This document shows positions 38,046-46,931 of a DNA stretch of 64,000 bases, one piece after another. The stretch covers positions 48,933,217 through 48,997,216 of the forward strand of contig CM026397.1 in NCBI GenBank assembly GCA_014843695.1. Reading direction: 5' to 3'. The notes beneath the pieces are model-generated. The model was not told the origin of the DNA and ran no database searches. It saw nothing but the letters and a program-made list of their open reading frames with translations. Source of the DNA: Archivesica marissinica (Eukaryota > Mollusca > Bivalvia > Venerida > Vesicomyidae). Each line of letters begins with the position of its first letter. Position 1 is the stretch's first letter. A program made the position numbers and the translations under genes.

Positions 38046-38190
38046 CGTTCAAATCTACAACATTCGCAGTAACAGCATCGTAGATGGGGTAAGAATACGA
38101 CATAAGCTGCTCCATGGGAACACCATCATAGTGCTTGTAAAATCACATAACGCGAGACTTTGCTGACGACAGAAGGATAAGCTGGTACCA
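38046..38190 (-). other. Unexplained coding-like stretch
   Basis: The minus strand has an open run reading HYDGVPMEQLMSYSYPIYDA in one frame, bounded by a TGA about 10 bases upstream of its start. It lies between exons 2 and 3, whose phases already match each other, so it is not needed by that gene. Could be a relic of another gene or chance. Confidence 0.2.
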
Positions 38191-38210
38191 AGCATATATT
38201 CTAAAGAATG

Positions 38211-38862
38211 AAGTAAAACCTGTATTAAGCAGCCAACCAAGGAAATCACAGAAAGTGGCTGATTAATAGATGGCGAATGTATAATAAGTTACTAACACTG
38301 AAACTACATTGAAACTGGCTGCTTAATACAGGTTGGCTGCTTAATACAGGTTGGCTGCTTAATACATGTTGGCTGCTTAATACAGGTTGGCTGCTTAATA
38401 CAGGTACAGGTTGGCTGCTTAATACAAGTTGACTGCTTAATACAGGTTGGCTGCTTAATACAAGTTGGCTGCTTAATACAGGTTGGCTGCGTAATACAGA
38501 GTGGCTGCTTAATATAGGTTGGCTGCTTAATACAAGTTGACTGCTTAATACAGGTTGACTGCTTAATACAGGTTGGCTGCTTAATGGAGGTTGGTTGCTT
38601 AAAACAGGTTGGCTGCTTAATACAGGTTGGCTGCTTAATGGATGTTGGCTGCTTAATACAGGTTGTCTGCTTAATACAAGTTGACTGCTTAATACAGGTT
38701 GGCTGCTTAATACAGGTTGGCTGCTTAATGGAGGTTGGTTGCTTAAAACAGGTTGGCTGCTTAATACAGGTTGGCTGCTTAATGGATGTTGGCTGCTTAA
38801 TACAGAGTGGCTGCTTAATACAGGTTGGCTGCTTATGGAGGTGACCACTAACACATATTTAC
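38211..38862. mobile_element. MITE-1, copy with an expanded 18-bp internal array
   Basis: Begins GTAAAACCTGTATTAAGCAG and ends GGTGACCACTAACACA, both degenerate MITE-1 ends. Between them GGTTGGCTGCTTAATACA repeats about 28 times. The open frames here, with VGCLIQ or VLSSQP periods, are the 18-bp repeat translated. Confidence 0.85.
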
Positions 38863-38989
38863 TACATATACATGTATACAATTTTGTTTTTGGTAAGTAT
38901 ATTTATAATAGTCCCCTGGTGAATCGGGGCTGAAGACTCCACAAGTTGTTCGGAAACAGCTACCAAGTTTTATTTTCTTTGTTTTAAAA

Positions 38990-39065
38990 AACTGTTTAGT
39001 GTTTAATGTCGCACACGTAGCTTAGGTCTTATGGCGACTCACCTGCTAGAACCATCGATCTTCCA
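38990..39065 (-). mobile_element. SINE-D fragment
   Basis: TAGCTTAGGTCTTATGGCGA, CTAGAACCATCGATCTTCC match the family better seen at 39905-40083 and 60298-60620. Confidence 0.45.
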
Positions 39066-39074
39066 CAAGCTATA

Positions 39075-39148
39075 TACAGTCAAACCTGTGTTAGTGATCA
39101 CCTCTATTAAACAGCCAACCTGTAATAAGCAGCCAGTTTCCGGAGTAG
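39075..39148. mobile_element. MITE-1 end fragment
   Basis: TACAGTCAAACCTGTGTTAG + TGATCACCTCTATTAA, then broken off. Confidence 0.7.
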
Positions 39149-39207
39149 TTATATTCCTGTTTAACCCATTCCAACTGACATGGACTGGTGCATGATTTAT
39201 TTACACT

Positions 39208-39445
39208 TTGTGGAAGTCGTGATAGCGCAGTGGATGCGCGTTCGCTTCAGGTGCGAAAGGTCCGGAGTTCGAGCCCCGCTGTAGCCGTTACGATTGTGCC
39301 CTTAGGCAAGACATTTAAATTCCACATGCCTCTTCTATCTCCCTCGTGGCGATGGATTCCATCAGGAATGAGGTCTCGGGAGTTATTAATATAAGTTGTA
39401 AGAACTTGTTTCGCAATCGGGCTAAACTAAATGTGTATGAAGCAT
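39208..39445 (+). mobile_element. SINE-B, reference full-length copy
   Basis: tRNA-like head: GTCGTGATAGCGCAGTGGAT (A-box), anticodon arm TTCGC-TTCAGGT-GCGAA, GGAGTTCGAGCCCCGC (B-box). Body: GATTGTGCCCTTAGGCAAGA, CTCCCTCGTGGCGATGGATT, GGAATGAGGTCTCGGGAG. Tail: TTGTTTCGCAATCGGGCTAA and AAATGTGTATGAAG. Confidence 0.8.
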
Positions 39446-39474
39446 AGCTTACTCACATGAACTACTAGTAATGC

Positions 39475-39570
39475 AATACCCTAGCGGGATTCGAACATAC
39501 AGCGGCGAGGAGTAAGTGATTTGAAGTCATGATTTGAAGCCAGCGAACTTAATCAATCGGCCACGGACTT
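39475..39570 (-). mobile_element. tRNA-like SINE end
   Basis: GCGGGATTCGAACATACAGC (inverted B-box) and CTTAATCAATCGGCCACGGA look like a decayed tRNA end; a cousin occurs at 60530-60615. Confidence 0.45.
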
Positions 39571-39634
39571 CTCGTGTGCAAAGCATGCATAGTTGCTTCT
39601 GGGAAATAATTATCAACAGAAGTCTTTAATTTAC

Positions 39635-39744
39635 CTGAGAAATCAAGAGCGGTCTCCAAGTCCTCCTCAGCCGGAAGCTTGTTTTGACCGGAAGTGTGCT
39701 TATTGCTGTGCGGCGTCGCTGTGAGGTGAGCACGTGAGCGTACA
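39635..39744 (-). CDS. LRRC74-like exon 2 (left border firm, right border uncertain)
   Basis: The donor TCTCAG|GTAAAT at 39635 is clear and leaves phase 1, which joins the next exon exactly (G|AA, Glu). The coding part ends in an acidic stretch (AEEDLETALDFS). Three possible acceptors (39705, 39718, 39744) are visible and none matches the phase-0 end of exon 1. Confidence 0.5.
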
Positions 39745-39904
39745 TCTGTAGACCGGTGTCCGACTCTACTTGACTGACCAGAGCTTATCTACGTTAAAGA
39801 TAGCACACGTAGAATGTAAGCATATTCTACTAGTTGTATTTGTTCTATATAAAATATATAGTCAACACAAGGGTTGAGAAACCATCAGTTTTGTTTTTAT
39901 TTTC

Positions 39905-40083
39905 GTTGTTAAAAGTGGCGCCATAGGCTTAGGTCATATAGCGACTCACAGCTGTTACTCGTGGATGAACTCGGACTCAGACGCCTCTACCGGTAGTATT
40001 TCCGGCATCGACCTGAAGGAGCAGCAGGATAGCTTCCTCACATCTCCAGTGGGATACGAACTTACAGCAGTGAGGGGCAGGTG
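39905..40083 (-). mobile_element. SINE-D copy
   Basis: GGCTTAGGTCATATAGCGAC, GTAGTATTTCCGGCATCGAC, GATAGCTTCCTCACATCTCC and GGGATACGAACTTACAGCAG (inverted B-box). Confidence 0.55.
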
Positions 40084-40478
40084 CATGGCTGCTTAATCAG
40101 AGGTCAAATGTACAAGAAAACAGCACACTTATTGGGAATCTGGGAAATGGCTGCTTAATACAGGTTGGCTGCTTAATACAGGTTTGCTGCTTAGTAGAGG
40201 TTAGCTGCTTAGTAGAGGTTGGCTGCTTAATACAGGTTGGCTGCTTAATATAGGTTGGCTGCTTAATACAGGTTGGCTGCTTAATAGAGGTTGGCTGCTT
40301 AATAGAGGTTGGCTGCTTAATAGAGGTTGGCTGCTTAATACAGGTTTGCTGCTTAATACAGGTTGGCTGCTTAATACAGGTTGGCTGCTTAATACAGGTT
40401 GGCTGCTTAATACAGGTTGGCTGCTTAATACAGGTTGGCTGCTTAATGGGTGTGGCCACTAACACAGGTATGATTGTA
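40084..40478. mobile_element. MITE-1, second copy with an expanded 18-bp internal array
   Basis: About 16 units of GGTTGGCTGCTTAATACA between GGTCAAATGTACAAG and the right end GCCACTAACACAGGTATGAT + TGTA. The left terminal repeat is replaced by SINE-D sequence. Confidence 0.85.
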
Positions 40479-40701
40479 GTGTCAAAAATGTATCTTATCA
40501 ACAGTTACCATGTAAACAGAATGCCCTCTCAGGCTTTCCCGGAAAAACCTATATCTGTGAAATTTATCATATTATGTACAAAGTTAATTATTGTATAATT
40601 AATATGTTTATTATATATCAAATAATTTATTGTATGATTAAGAACGCTATAACAGAATCCAATGTGCTAATTTTCGATTTGTATAATGATTGGGATTGTT
40701 C

Positions 40702-40883
40702 TACAGTGAAACCGGTGTCAGTGGTCACCTCCATTAAGCAGCCAGCCTGTATTAAACAGCAAGTTTCCAGATTCCCAATATGTTGCTCTATTATACAGTT
40801 GACCTCTATTAAGCAGCCACCTGTGTTAAGCAGCCATTTTCTGTTAGTCCCTTGACTGGCTGCTTAGAACAGGTTTGACTGTA
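40702..40883. mobile_element. MITE-1, unexpanded copy
   Basis: 182 bp, TACAGTGAAACCGGTGTCAG at the left and ACAGGTTTGACTGTA at the right, with TA borders; the same length as 10442-10622 but in the opposite orientation. Confidence 0.8.
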
Positions 40884-40971
40884 TACATGCATACAGAGCA
40901 ATACAATATTATCAAAGAATTGATATACGTACAGTTTCAGATGTTTCCGTTTATTTTGCAGATCACGAATA

Positions 40972-41215
40972 TATACTAGAGGACATAGAAAACGCACACC
41001 TACATTATATGATTATTATTACATGAAAACGAAATACGAAGGATTCCATAAAAGATATATCACATCTTTATTACAAAACACATTACACTAACCCTACAAA
41101 CTGAACAACTAAAACTATTCCAAAATGTTTAAAAATATGTATTTATATAGTTATTGTTTTTCATGTAAAAGCACACTTATCCGAAGTGTGCGTTTTTTCT
41201 ATGTCCTCTAGTATA
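40972..41215. mobile_element. MITE-3, 244 bp
   Basis: TATACTAGAGGACATAGAAA + ACGCACAC at the left is inverted at the right as GTGTGCGTTTTTTCTATGTC + CTCTAGTATA. TA at the borders suggests a Tc1/mariner-type target. No coding capacity. CCCTCTAGTATATTA at 41311 may be a solo end. Confidence 0.75.
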
Positions 41216-41382
41216 CTTTGTAATTCCATTCTTGACACAGATGTAATACAGTTCACAGTTTTGAAGTATACTGACACCATACACACATGAGCGTTACCTT
41301 TTCGTTGCCCTCTAGTATATTAATATCCAGTTTTGAATAACTTGAATCAGTTATCTTTAGAAAATAATATTTTGTAACTAAC

Positions 41383-41421
41383 CATATAAAATTCTTCGTC
41401 TTCAAAATCATCCATTTTCAT
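41383..41421 (-). CDS. LRRC74-like exon 1 (start codon, tentative)
   Basis: The minus strand reads ATG then 12 acidic or aromatic codons (MKMDDFEDEEFYM) directly followed by GTTAGT, a usable donor, ending in phase 0. An acidic start is plausible for this family. The phase does not match the possible acceptors of the next block at 39705-39744, so a small exon may be missing between them or this call may be wrong. Confidence 0.4.
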
Positions 41422-41900
41422 ATTAAAGCGACACTACATCGGTGAAAACGCAAATTTCTACAGAATGTAATGTGCTATTATGTGGTATACCCCCCCAAAT
41501 ATTTGACTCAAAAACAAAAAGTATTTCAACAAATAAACAAACGGCGTATACGCGGTTTGTTGACATAACGAAATCATGTAAATAGTGTCCACATTCATGC
41601 GTAATACAATCCTGAATAACACGAGATATAGTACAGATTTACCGTTATATCTTACATTTGTGCATATGCATATTTATTTGTAGACTAATCTTAGTTAAAT
41701 TATCTCTAAACGACATTATCTCGCGTTTAGCACTGACTCCGACGAACAACAAAACGTAAATTCAGGAGCATGGATGACCGTTATATGAAATCCTACTTTC
41801 AATTTTGAAAGTTTGTAGACCACAAAAACACTGTTTATTGATTCAATGTTAGTGTTCGAATGTATTCGGAAGAATTTGTAGTAGCAATGCAAATGCATTT
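41422..41900. other. Possible upstream/5' region of the LRRC74-like gene
   Basis: AT-rich single-copy sequence upstream of the tentative start codon. No clear TATA box or other promoter element that I can support. Confidence 0.3.
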
Positions 41901-41901
41901 G

Positions 41902-42105
41902 TGTGTTTTTACGTTTATTTATCGTCGCTACCGGTTGCCCATATGAGCGACGCCTCCTGAAGAGATTAGTCATTTTAGATTTTGGAGGATAGTGCTATGA
42001 AACAGACAGATACATTCCAGAGTATCCCCTGGTTCTTTTACGTGCACGGTGTAAAGCACCGACACGAGACCTCGGTTTAACGTCCAATATGAAAGACTGT
42101 TAATG
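41902..42105 (-). mobile_element. SINE-A, body without the tRNA end
   Basis: GTGTGTTTTTACGTTTATTT, CATATGAGCGACGCCTCCTG, GCACGGTGTAAAGCACCGAC, and a break after GAAAGACTGTTAAT. Confidence 0.75.
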
Positions 42106-42744
42106 CATCATTTATACGTAATGTCGCTTTAAATAATTACATATATCCGCAAAGGGTATATTGAAGGCACGGAAATTGATATTCCATACATGTGGAGACG
42201 CGCGCTAAGCATTGATTAACTAGGAATGGGATAAATGGTCAAACCCGTCGATTGCGTGGGAATATATTGATATCTTCGAAACTAATTGCGGCTATCAGCA
42301 GACGATAATAGGCAGAAGATGCGATTCCAATTGCCGTCGTGTTTATTTGCGCAATCAATGCGCGCGCTTTTATTTATTGCGGGTTTGTAAATTAATGGTC
42401 AATTAAGCAGAAATGGTTAAATGTTGCAGAACATACGGTGTTGTCGTCAAGATAGTTGTCAATATACGTTGTCACCTTTACGTTTAATTATCGTCGCTAC
42501 CGGTTGCCCTAGCTTGCTGGGTTCCAGTCTGTCGATTTTTAACTTCTGCCAAAATGACAGAAACTCAATACGGCCCAATTAATAGTCTCGATGTAAACAT
42601 ATATTTATTTGACTGACCAGGCAAAATATATCGACTCGTGTTCCCAGGCTACCGGTTGCCCACACGAGCGACACCTTCTGAGGGTTTAGTTTAATCATAT
42701 TTTATTACTTGTTTATATACATTACAATTACAAAATTAAACATG
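42106..42744. other. Intergenic stretch with SINE-A scraps
   Basis: Mostly single-copy. Scraps of SINE-A (TCGTCGCTACCGGTTGCCC at 42491 and GGCTACCGGTTGCCCACACG at 42648) are the only recognisable items. Confidence 0.5.
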
Positions 42745-42982
42745 ATGTATACACATTTATTTTAGCTCGATTGCGAAACAAGTTCTTTTAACATATATTA
42801 ATCACTCTCGAGACCTCATTCCTGATGGAATCCATCGCCACGAGGGAGAGCGAAGAGGCAATGTGGAATTTAAATGCCTTGCCTAAGGGCACAATCGTAA
42901 CGGCTCCAGCGAGGCTCGAACTCCGGACCTTTCGCACCTGAAGCGAACGTGCATCCACTGCGCTATCACGACTTCCACAACA
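42745..42982 (-). mobile_element. SINE-B full-length copy
   Basis: Minus strand head GTCGTGATAGCGCAGTGGAT and GTTCGAGCCTCGCTGGAG, body and tail CGCAATCGAGCTAAAATAAA all present. Confidence 0.8.
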
Positions 42983-43084
42983 TGATAAATATATAACCAA
43001 ATTGATACAACTGTAATACTATGCTTATATACTTAAACAATGTAAGAATAAAATCTAGACGCAAATTGGTTGGGAAACACATTT

Positions 43085-43430
43085 TACCTCCTGAAGAGAT
43101 TAGTGATGCTAGATGTTGGTGGATAGAACAATGATGCCGATGATCCTCTTGTGCTCGGTATAAAGCACCGACACGAGACCTTGTTTTAAAGTTCCAGAGA
43201 TATACTGTAATATGAGTCCGGTTTGCATGACAGAGCGGGGGATCGAACCTGTGACCACTGGGTTACAAGTCCAGCGTGTTACCACTGAACTACAGATCCG
43301 TCTGTCCGTCTGTGCACAAGACCTCGGTTTAAAGTCCCAAAGATATACTATACTAGGAGTCCGGTTTGCATGACAGAGCGGGGGATCGAACATGTGACCC
43401 CTGGGATACAAGTCCAGCGTGTTTTGAGGG
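43085..43430 (-). mobile_element. Two SINE-A tRNA ends in tandem
   Basis: A body-plus-head unit (43085-43310) is followed by a second partial unit (ACAAGACCTCGGTTTAAAGT to CAAGTCCAGCGTGTT). Both carry GAGTCCGGTTTGCATGACAG, a subfamily variant not seen in the other copies. A T-rich run then leads into the gap. Confidence 0.7.
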
Positions 43431-43472
43431 GGATATGTTTTTTTTATTTTTATATTTTTTTTTTTATTCCTC

Positions 43473-44472
43473 NNNNNNNNNNNNNNNNNNNNNNNNNNNN
43501 NNNNNNNNNNNNNNNNNNNNNNNNNNNNNNNNNNNNNNNNNNNNNNNNNNNNNNNNNNNNNNNNNNNNNNNNNNNNNNNNNNNNNNNNNNNNNNNNNNNN
43601 NNNNNNNNNNNNNNNNNNNNNNNNNNNNNNNNNNNNNNNNNNNNNNNNNNNNNNNNNNNNNNNNNNNNNNNNNNNNNNNNNNNNNNNNNNNNNNNNNNNN
43701 NNNNNNNNNNNNNNNNNNNNNNNNNNNNNNNNNNNNNNNNNNNNNNNNNNNNNNNNNNNNNNNNNNNNNNNNNNNNNNNNNNNNNNNNNNNNNNNNNNNN
43801 NNNNNNNNNNNNNNNNNNNNNNNNNNNNNNNNNNNNNNNNNNNNNNNNNNNNNNNNNNNNNNNNNNNNNNNNNNNNNNNNNNNNNNNNNNNNNNNNNNNN
43901 NNNNNNNNNNNNNNNNNNNNNNNNNNNNNNNNNNNNNNNNNNNNNNNNNNNNNNNNNNNNNNNNNNNNNNNNNNNNNNNNNNNNNNNNNNNNNNNNNNNN
44001 NNNNNNNNNNNNNNNNNNNNNNNNNNNNNNNNNNNNNNNNNNNNNNNNNNNNNNNNNNNNNNNNNNNNNNNNNNNNNNNNNNNNNNNNNNNNNNNNNNNN
44101 NNNNNNNNNNNNNNNNNNNNNNNNNNNNNNNNNNNNNNNNNNNNNNNNNNNNNNNNNNNNNNNNNNNNNNNNNNNNNNNNNNNNNNNNNNNNNNNNNNNN
44201 NNNNNNNNNNNNNNNNNNNNNNNNNNNNNNNNNNNNNNNNNNNNNNNNNNNNNNNNNNNNNNNNNNNNNNNNNNNNNNNNNNNNNNNNNNNNNNNNNNNN
44301 NNNNNNNNNNNNNNNNNNNNNNNNNNNNNNNNNNNNNNNNNNNNNNNNNNNNNNNNNNNNNNNNNNNNNNNNNNNNNNNNNNNNNNNNNNNNNNNNNNNN
44401 NNNNNNNNNNNNNNNNNNNNNNNNNNNNNNNNNNNNNNNNNNNNNNNNNNNNNNNNNNNNNNNNNNNNNNNN
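43473..44472. other. Assembly gap, exactly 1000 N
   Basis: A round-number gap usually marks unknown length. It hides the left end of the Polinton element. All open frames across it are artefacts. Confidence 0.98.
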
Positions 44473-44536
44473 CGATCGGTATATACAAAACGATTAGTTG
44501 TAGACAACTATTCGACTGTACCATACGGTTTTCACC

Positions 44537-44932
44537 ATGATTAAACCATGGGTCTATGAAACAGAATACATAGAGTTAAGAACAATTTTTGTTAAAAATA
44601 CGTCAAATATTAATAGTATTTGTGACGCTATTGGGATTCCTGACACTAATATTACCATACTTAAAAAGAGATTTAGGAATGATAATATTATTTTGGCAGC
44701 AGCATTATTTAATAGTTGGTATCGTGTAGCTATAAATATACTATCATTATGGGGTATAACTCCAAACTTAATGTTAGCCTACGGTTATTATATAACAAAT
44801 AACAAACAGACCAGTAGAACATTATTAAACGATGAGCAAGAATATATGTTCATTGATACTCATAGAGAATTGTTTAAAGAAATAAGTGAGGATATTAAAA
44901 TAAATTATTACATCTACAAACTACCATTCTAA
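44537..44932 (+). CDS. Polinton accessory protein, 131 aa, unidentified
   Basis: First complete frame after the gap; ATG at 44537 preceded by TTTTCACC. No transmembrane segment. Residues 25-65 (INSICDAIGIPDTNITILKK ... FNSWYRV) show an amphipathic pattern with a conserved-looking Trp that loosely recalls death-fold domains (short helix, GI..., then W near the end of a later helix). This is only a resemblance. It ends 4 bases before the next gene's ATG, so the two are probably expressed together. Confidence 0.6.
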   Translation: MIKPWVYETEYIELRTIFVKNTSNINSICDAIGIPDTNITILKKRFRNDNIILAAALFNSWYRVAINILSLWGITPNLMLAYGYYITNNKQTSRTLLNDEQEYMFIDTHRELFKEISEDIKINYYIYKLPF

Positions 44933-44935
44933 AAA

Positions 44936-45598
44936 ATGGAAGATATAAACCTAAATGTTGTACCAGTTGAAATTAGACATATGATATATAAGGAACTTGT
45001 TAATAGTTCTATAATGAATAAAACATTAAAACATGAATTAATGAACCAATGGTTTCGCATACAATTAACAATAGTGTCAAGAGAAGCTCTACATTATGAT
45101 TATTCCGAGAGTGTTAAACTAATGACCTATTTAAAAAGAGACATAGAATCAAGAGATGATTTTTCGTTTTGTGTTAAACAAACACTATTTAAAGCTCTAA
45201 ATGAACGAATAGAAGACTTGGAAGATCTTACTAGTACAATATGGAAATTTGAAATAAGAAATGCAACATTTGATGATATAAATAATATAATTATTTCATG
45301 TAGAAATAGAACCGATTGTTATATGTGTATTTCACAATATTTACAAACAAGGTTTACTCTTGGATATTCGTCAAAACCCTATACTATACCTACAGCACGA
45401 GGGTTTATAATTTTAAATCATCGTGTAGGTAAATATACAATTAGACAAATCATTAGAAAAGGTGGTGTGAGCAAGGTTGCAATGGATACACCTATAAATA
45501 CATTATACGATGATTTACAAATATACTGCAATGTAATATTACAAGGGGGTAGTCCTAATATTGCGCCTGAACTAGTAGCTATAATCAACAATAATTAA
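44936..45598 (+). CDS. Polinton accessory protein, 220 aa, unidentified
   Basis: Intact frame. The N-terminus VVPVEIRHMIYKEL resembles the LPxEIxxxIxxxL start of F-box domains, but the rest of an F-box is not convincing. A Cys-containing middle (NRTDCYMCISQYL) and a small C-terminal GG-rich loop are the other visible marks. No homologue that I can name. Confidence 0.6.
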   Translation: MEDINLNVVPVEIRHMIYKELVNSSIMNKTLKHELMNQWFRIQLTIVSREALHYDYSESVKLMTYLKRDIESRDDFSFCVKQTLFKALNERIEDLEDLTSTIWKFEIRNATFDDINNIIISCRNRTDCYMCISQYLQTRFTLGYSSKPYTIPTARGFIILNHRVGKYTIRQIIRKGGVSKVAMDTPINTLYDDLQIYCNVILQGGSPNIAPELVAIINNN

Positions 45599-45603
45599 CG
45601 AAG

Positions 45604-45921
45604 ATGTCAAAGATATGGTCGAAATCATATATTTCATTGTATTATATTCTTGAATATAGTTTATATACAGAAGCGTTACACCAAACTATTGACTTCGATA
45701 TGAAAACAGATGAAGAAATATATGATAAATTATATCAAATAAGAACCTTTGATATATTTCAAAAGAATATAGAGGAACTTTTACAAATGGACTATTACGA
45801 TGTTATTCTGAATATGGATGCAATAAACTTTGATGATTGGAAAATATATGTTGCTAATAATAGAGATGTAATAACCATTATAAGATCATGGATATATAAC
45901 CGTTATCAGTTAGAGCTTTAA
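45604..45921 (+). CDS. Small acidic protein, family copy 1 (105 aa)
   Basis: Diverged member of a three-gene family: Y-x-x-AL near the start, a DDW or HW motif (FDDWKIYVANNRDVITII) and a Trp at the C-terminal end align with the next two genes. Its last codons, CGTTATCAGTTAGAGCTTT, nearly match the 5' leader of copies 2 and 3, a hint of how the family was duplicated. Confidence 0.65.
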   Translation: MSKIWSKSYISLYYILEYSLYTEALHQTIDFDMKTDEEIYDKLYQIRTFDIFQKNIEELLQMDYYDVILNMDAINFDDWKIYVANNRDVITIIRSWIYNRYQLEL

Positions 45922-45988
45922 AAAGTTATTTAGAAATGTGAATGGTACATGACCTATATTAGACTTTTATAAATTGACCTGTTACTAT

Positions 45989-46053
45989 TAATAGATTTGT
46001 AATAGCCCTTATATAAGATTGTGTTATAGAAACTTATCAGTTAGAACTTTACA
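45989..46053 (+). promoter_or_regulatory. TATA-box promoter of small acidic gene copy 2
   Basis: TATATAAG at 46010-46017, 37 bases before the ATG, then TTGTGTTATAGAAACTTATC + AGTTAGAACTTTACA. The same cassette precedes copy 3. Transcription probably starts about 25-30 bases after the TATA box (inference). Confidence 0.6.
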
Positions 46054-46335
46054 ATGGTTGACACAACACATACATTGGATAGTGATGTGTACAGATCAGC
46101 ATTAATACATGCTTTTATAAATAACACGGATGATTTTGAGGATATGAGTTATGATATTATAGAACGAGAATTAAACGCTCCATATTTTTACAATGACTTT
46201 TTAGAGAGCATAGATCACATGCGTGTTGTATATATATGTGACATTGACCATTGGACCTTTGAGGAATTTACAATTGGAATAGTAAACAACAAGGATATTC
46301 CAACAATGTTATTTAAATGTTGGTTATGTAACTAA
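46054..46335 (+). CDS. Small acidic protein, family copy 2 (93 aa)
   Basis: Shares with copy 3 VYRSALIHAFINNTDDFEDM (VYRAALIRAFINNTDELDDM in copy 3), SYDII.REL..P.FY.DFL and an EF..IVNN....LFKCW end. Strongly acidic, no transmembrane segment. It stops right after LFKCWLCN where copy 3 continues for about 28 residues. Function unknown; small size and an own promoter suit a regulator or host-interaction protein (inference). Confidence 0.7.
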   Translation: MVDTTHTLDSDVYRSALIHAFINNTDDFEDMSYDIIERELNAPYFYNDFLESIDHMRVVYICDIDHWTFEEFTIGIVNNKDIPTMLFKCWLCN

Positions 46336-46400
46336 TAATAGATTTGTGATAGCTCTTATATAAGATTGTGTTATAGAAACTTATCAGTTAGAACTTAACA
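46332..46400 (+). promoter_or_regulatory. TATA-box promoter of small acidic gene copy 3
   Basis: TATATAAG at 46357-46364 sits again exactly 37 bases from the ATG, and about 65 bases (ATAGATTTGTGATAGCTCTT onwards) are nearly identical to the cassette at 45989-46053. Confidence 0.6.
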
Positions 46401-46760
46401 ATGGCTGAACAACCACGTACATTAGATACCTTAGTATACAGAGCTGCATTAATACGTGCATTTATAAATAACACGGATGAACTTGACGATATGAGCTATG
46501 ATATTATAGATCAAGAATTGAAGTCACCCCACTTTTACAGTGACTTTCTAGACAGCGTCGAGTACATGAGCCTTATATTTCTATGTGAAGTTGAACGTTG
46601 GAGTCATGATGAATTTACAGCTGAGATAGTAAACAACGACAATGTTCCAGTATGGTTATTTAAATGTTGGAAGACGTGTATGGAGATGGATATTAAACCT
46701 GGATGGAACAATGTTACAGATGATGACCTGGAAGAGCTATATTATACGGATACTATTTGA
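46401..46760 (+). CDS. Small acidic protein, family copy 3 (119 aa)
   Basis: Longest family member. After the shared LFKCW it adds an acidic tail ending NVTDDDLEELYYTDTI. Intact frame. About two thirds of residues agree with copy 2. Confidence 0.7.
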   Translation: MAEQPRTLDTLVYRAALIRAFINNTDELDDMSYDIIDQELKSPHFYSDFLDSVEYMSLIFLCEVERWSHDEFTAEIVNNDNVPVWLFKCWKTCMEMDIKPGWNNVTDDDLEELYYTDTI

Positions 46761-46931
46761 GGATAATGGCATGATTTACAATATATGATGGAATTGTAAT
46801 TCATTTTGGACAATATATGAACTATGGACAATACAATATATGAACTATATTGAACTATTTTTAGATTTTGATTGAGAATATTATTAAATATCATATTTAG
46901 CATTATTTATGTTAGTCATTACTTGTACACC

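Larger units (their letters stand above)
7378..41421 (-). other. Split host gene: LRR + EF-hand protein, LRRC74A/B-like (gene span)
   Basis: I joined exons by eye from GT-AG borders; from exon 3 to exon 11 all phases agree, giving about 383 codons, plus a tentative first part. The product would be a run of ribonuclease-inhibitor-type leucine-rich repeats (pattern LxLSxNxIGxxGAxxIAxAI), then a helical segment and one EF-hand. An N-terminal block ending in GLGPKGTMALSIALV, followed by the repeats, matches what I recall of LRRC74A/B (human LRRC74A is somewhat under 500 residues). Such proteins are expected to be cytosolic scaffolds; the molecular role is not known to me. The gene covers at least 34 kb because its introns contain five large tandem arrays. 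No in-frame stop was found in exons 3-11, so it looks functional. The 3' end is not resolved: either another exon follows the EF-hand exon or reading runs on to a stop at 7246. Confidence 0.75.

Noticed and set aside
38046..38190. An extra exon of the LRRC74-like gene
   Set aside because: Exons 2 and 3 join in phase without it, and no matching splice sites were found at its edges.
38246..38881. Ser/Gln/Pro-repeat protein of 211 codons
   Set aside because: Translation of the 18-bp repeat inside an expanded MITE.
43109..44544. Long open frames across the gap
   Set aside because: The frames are runs of N.
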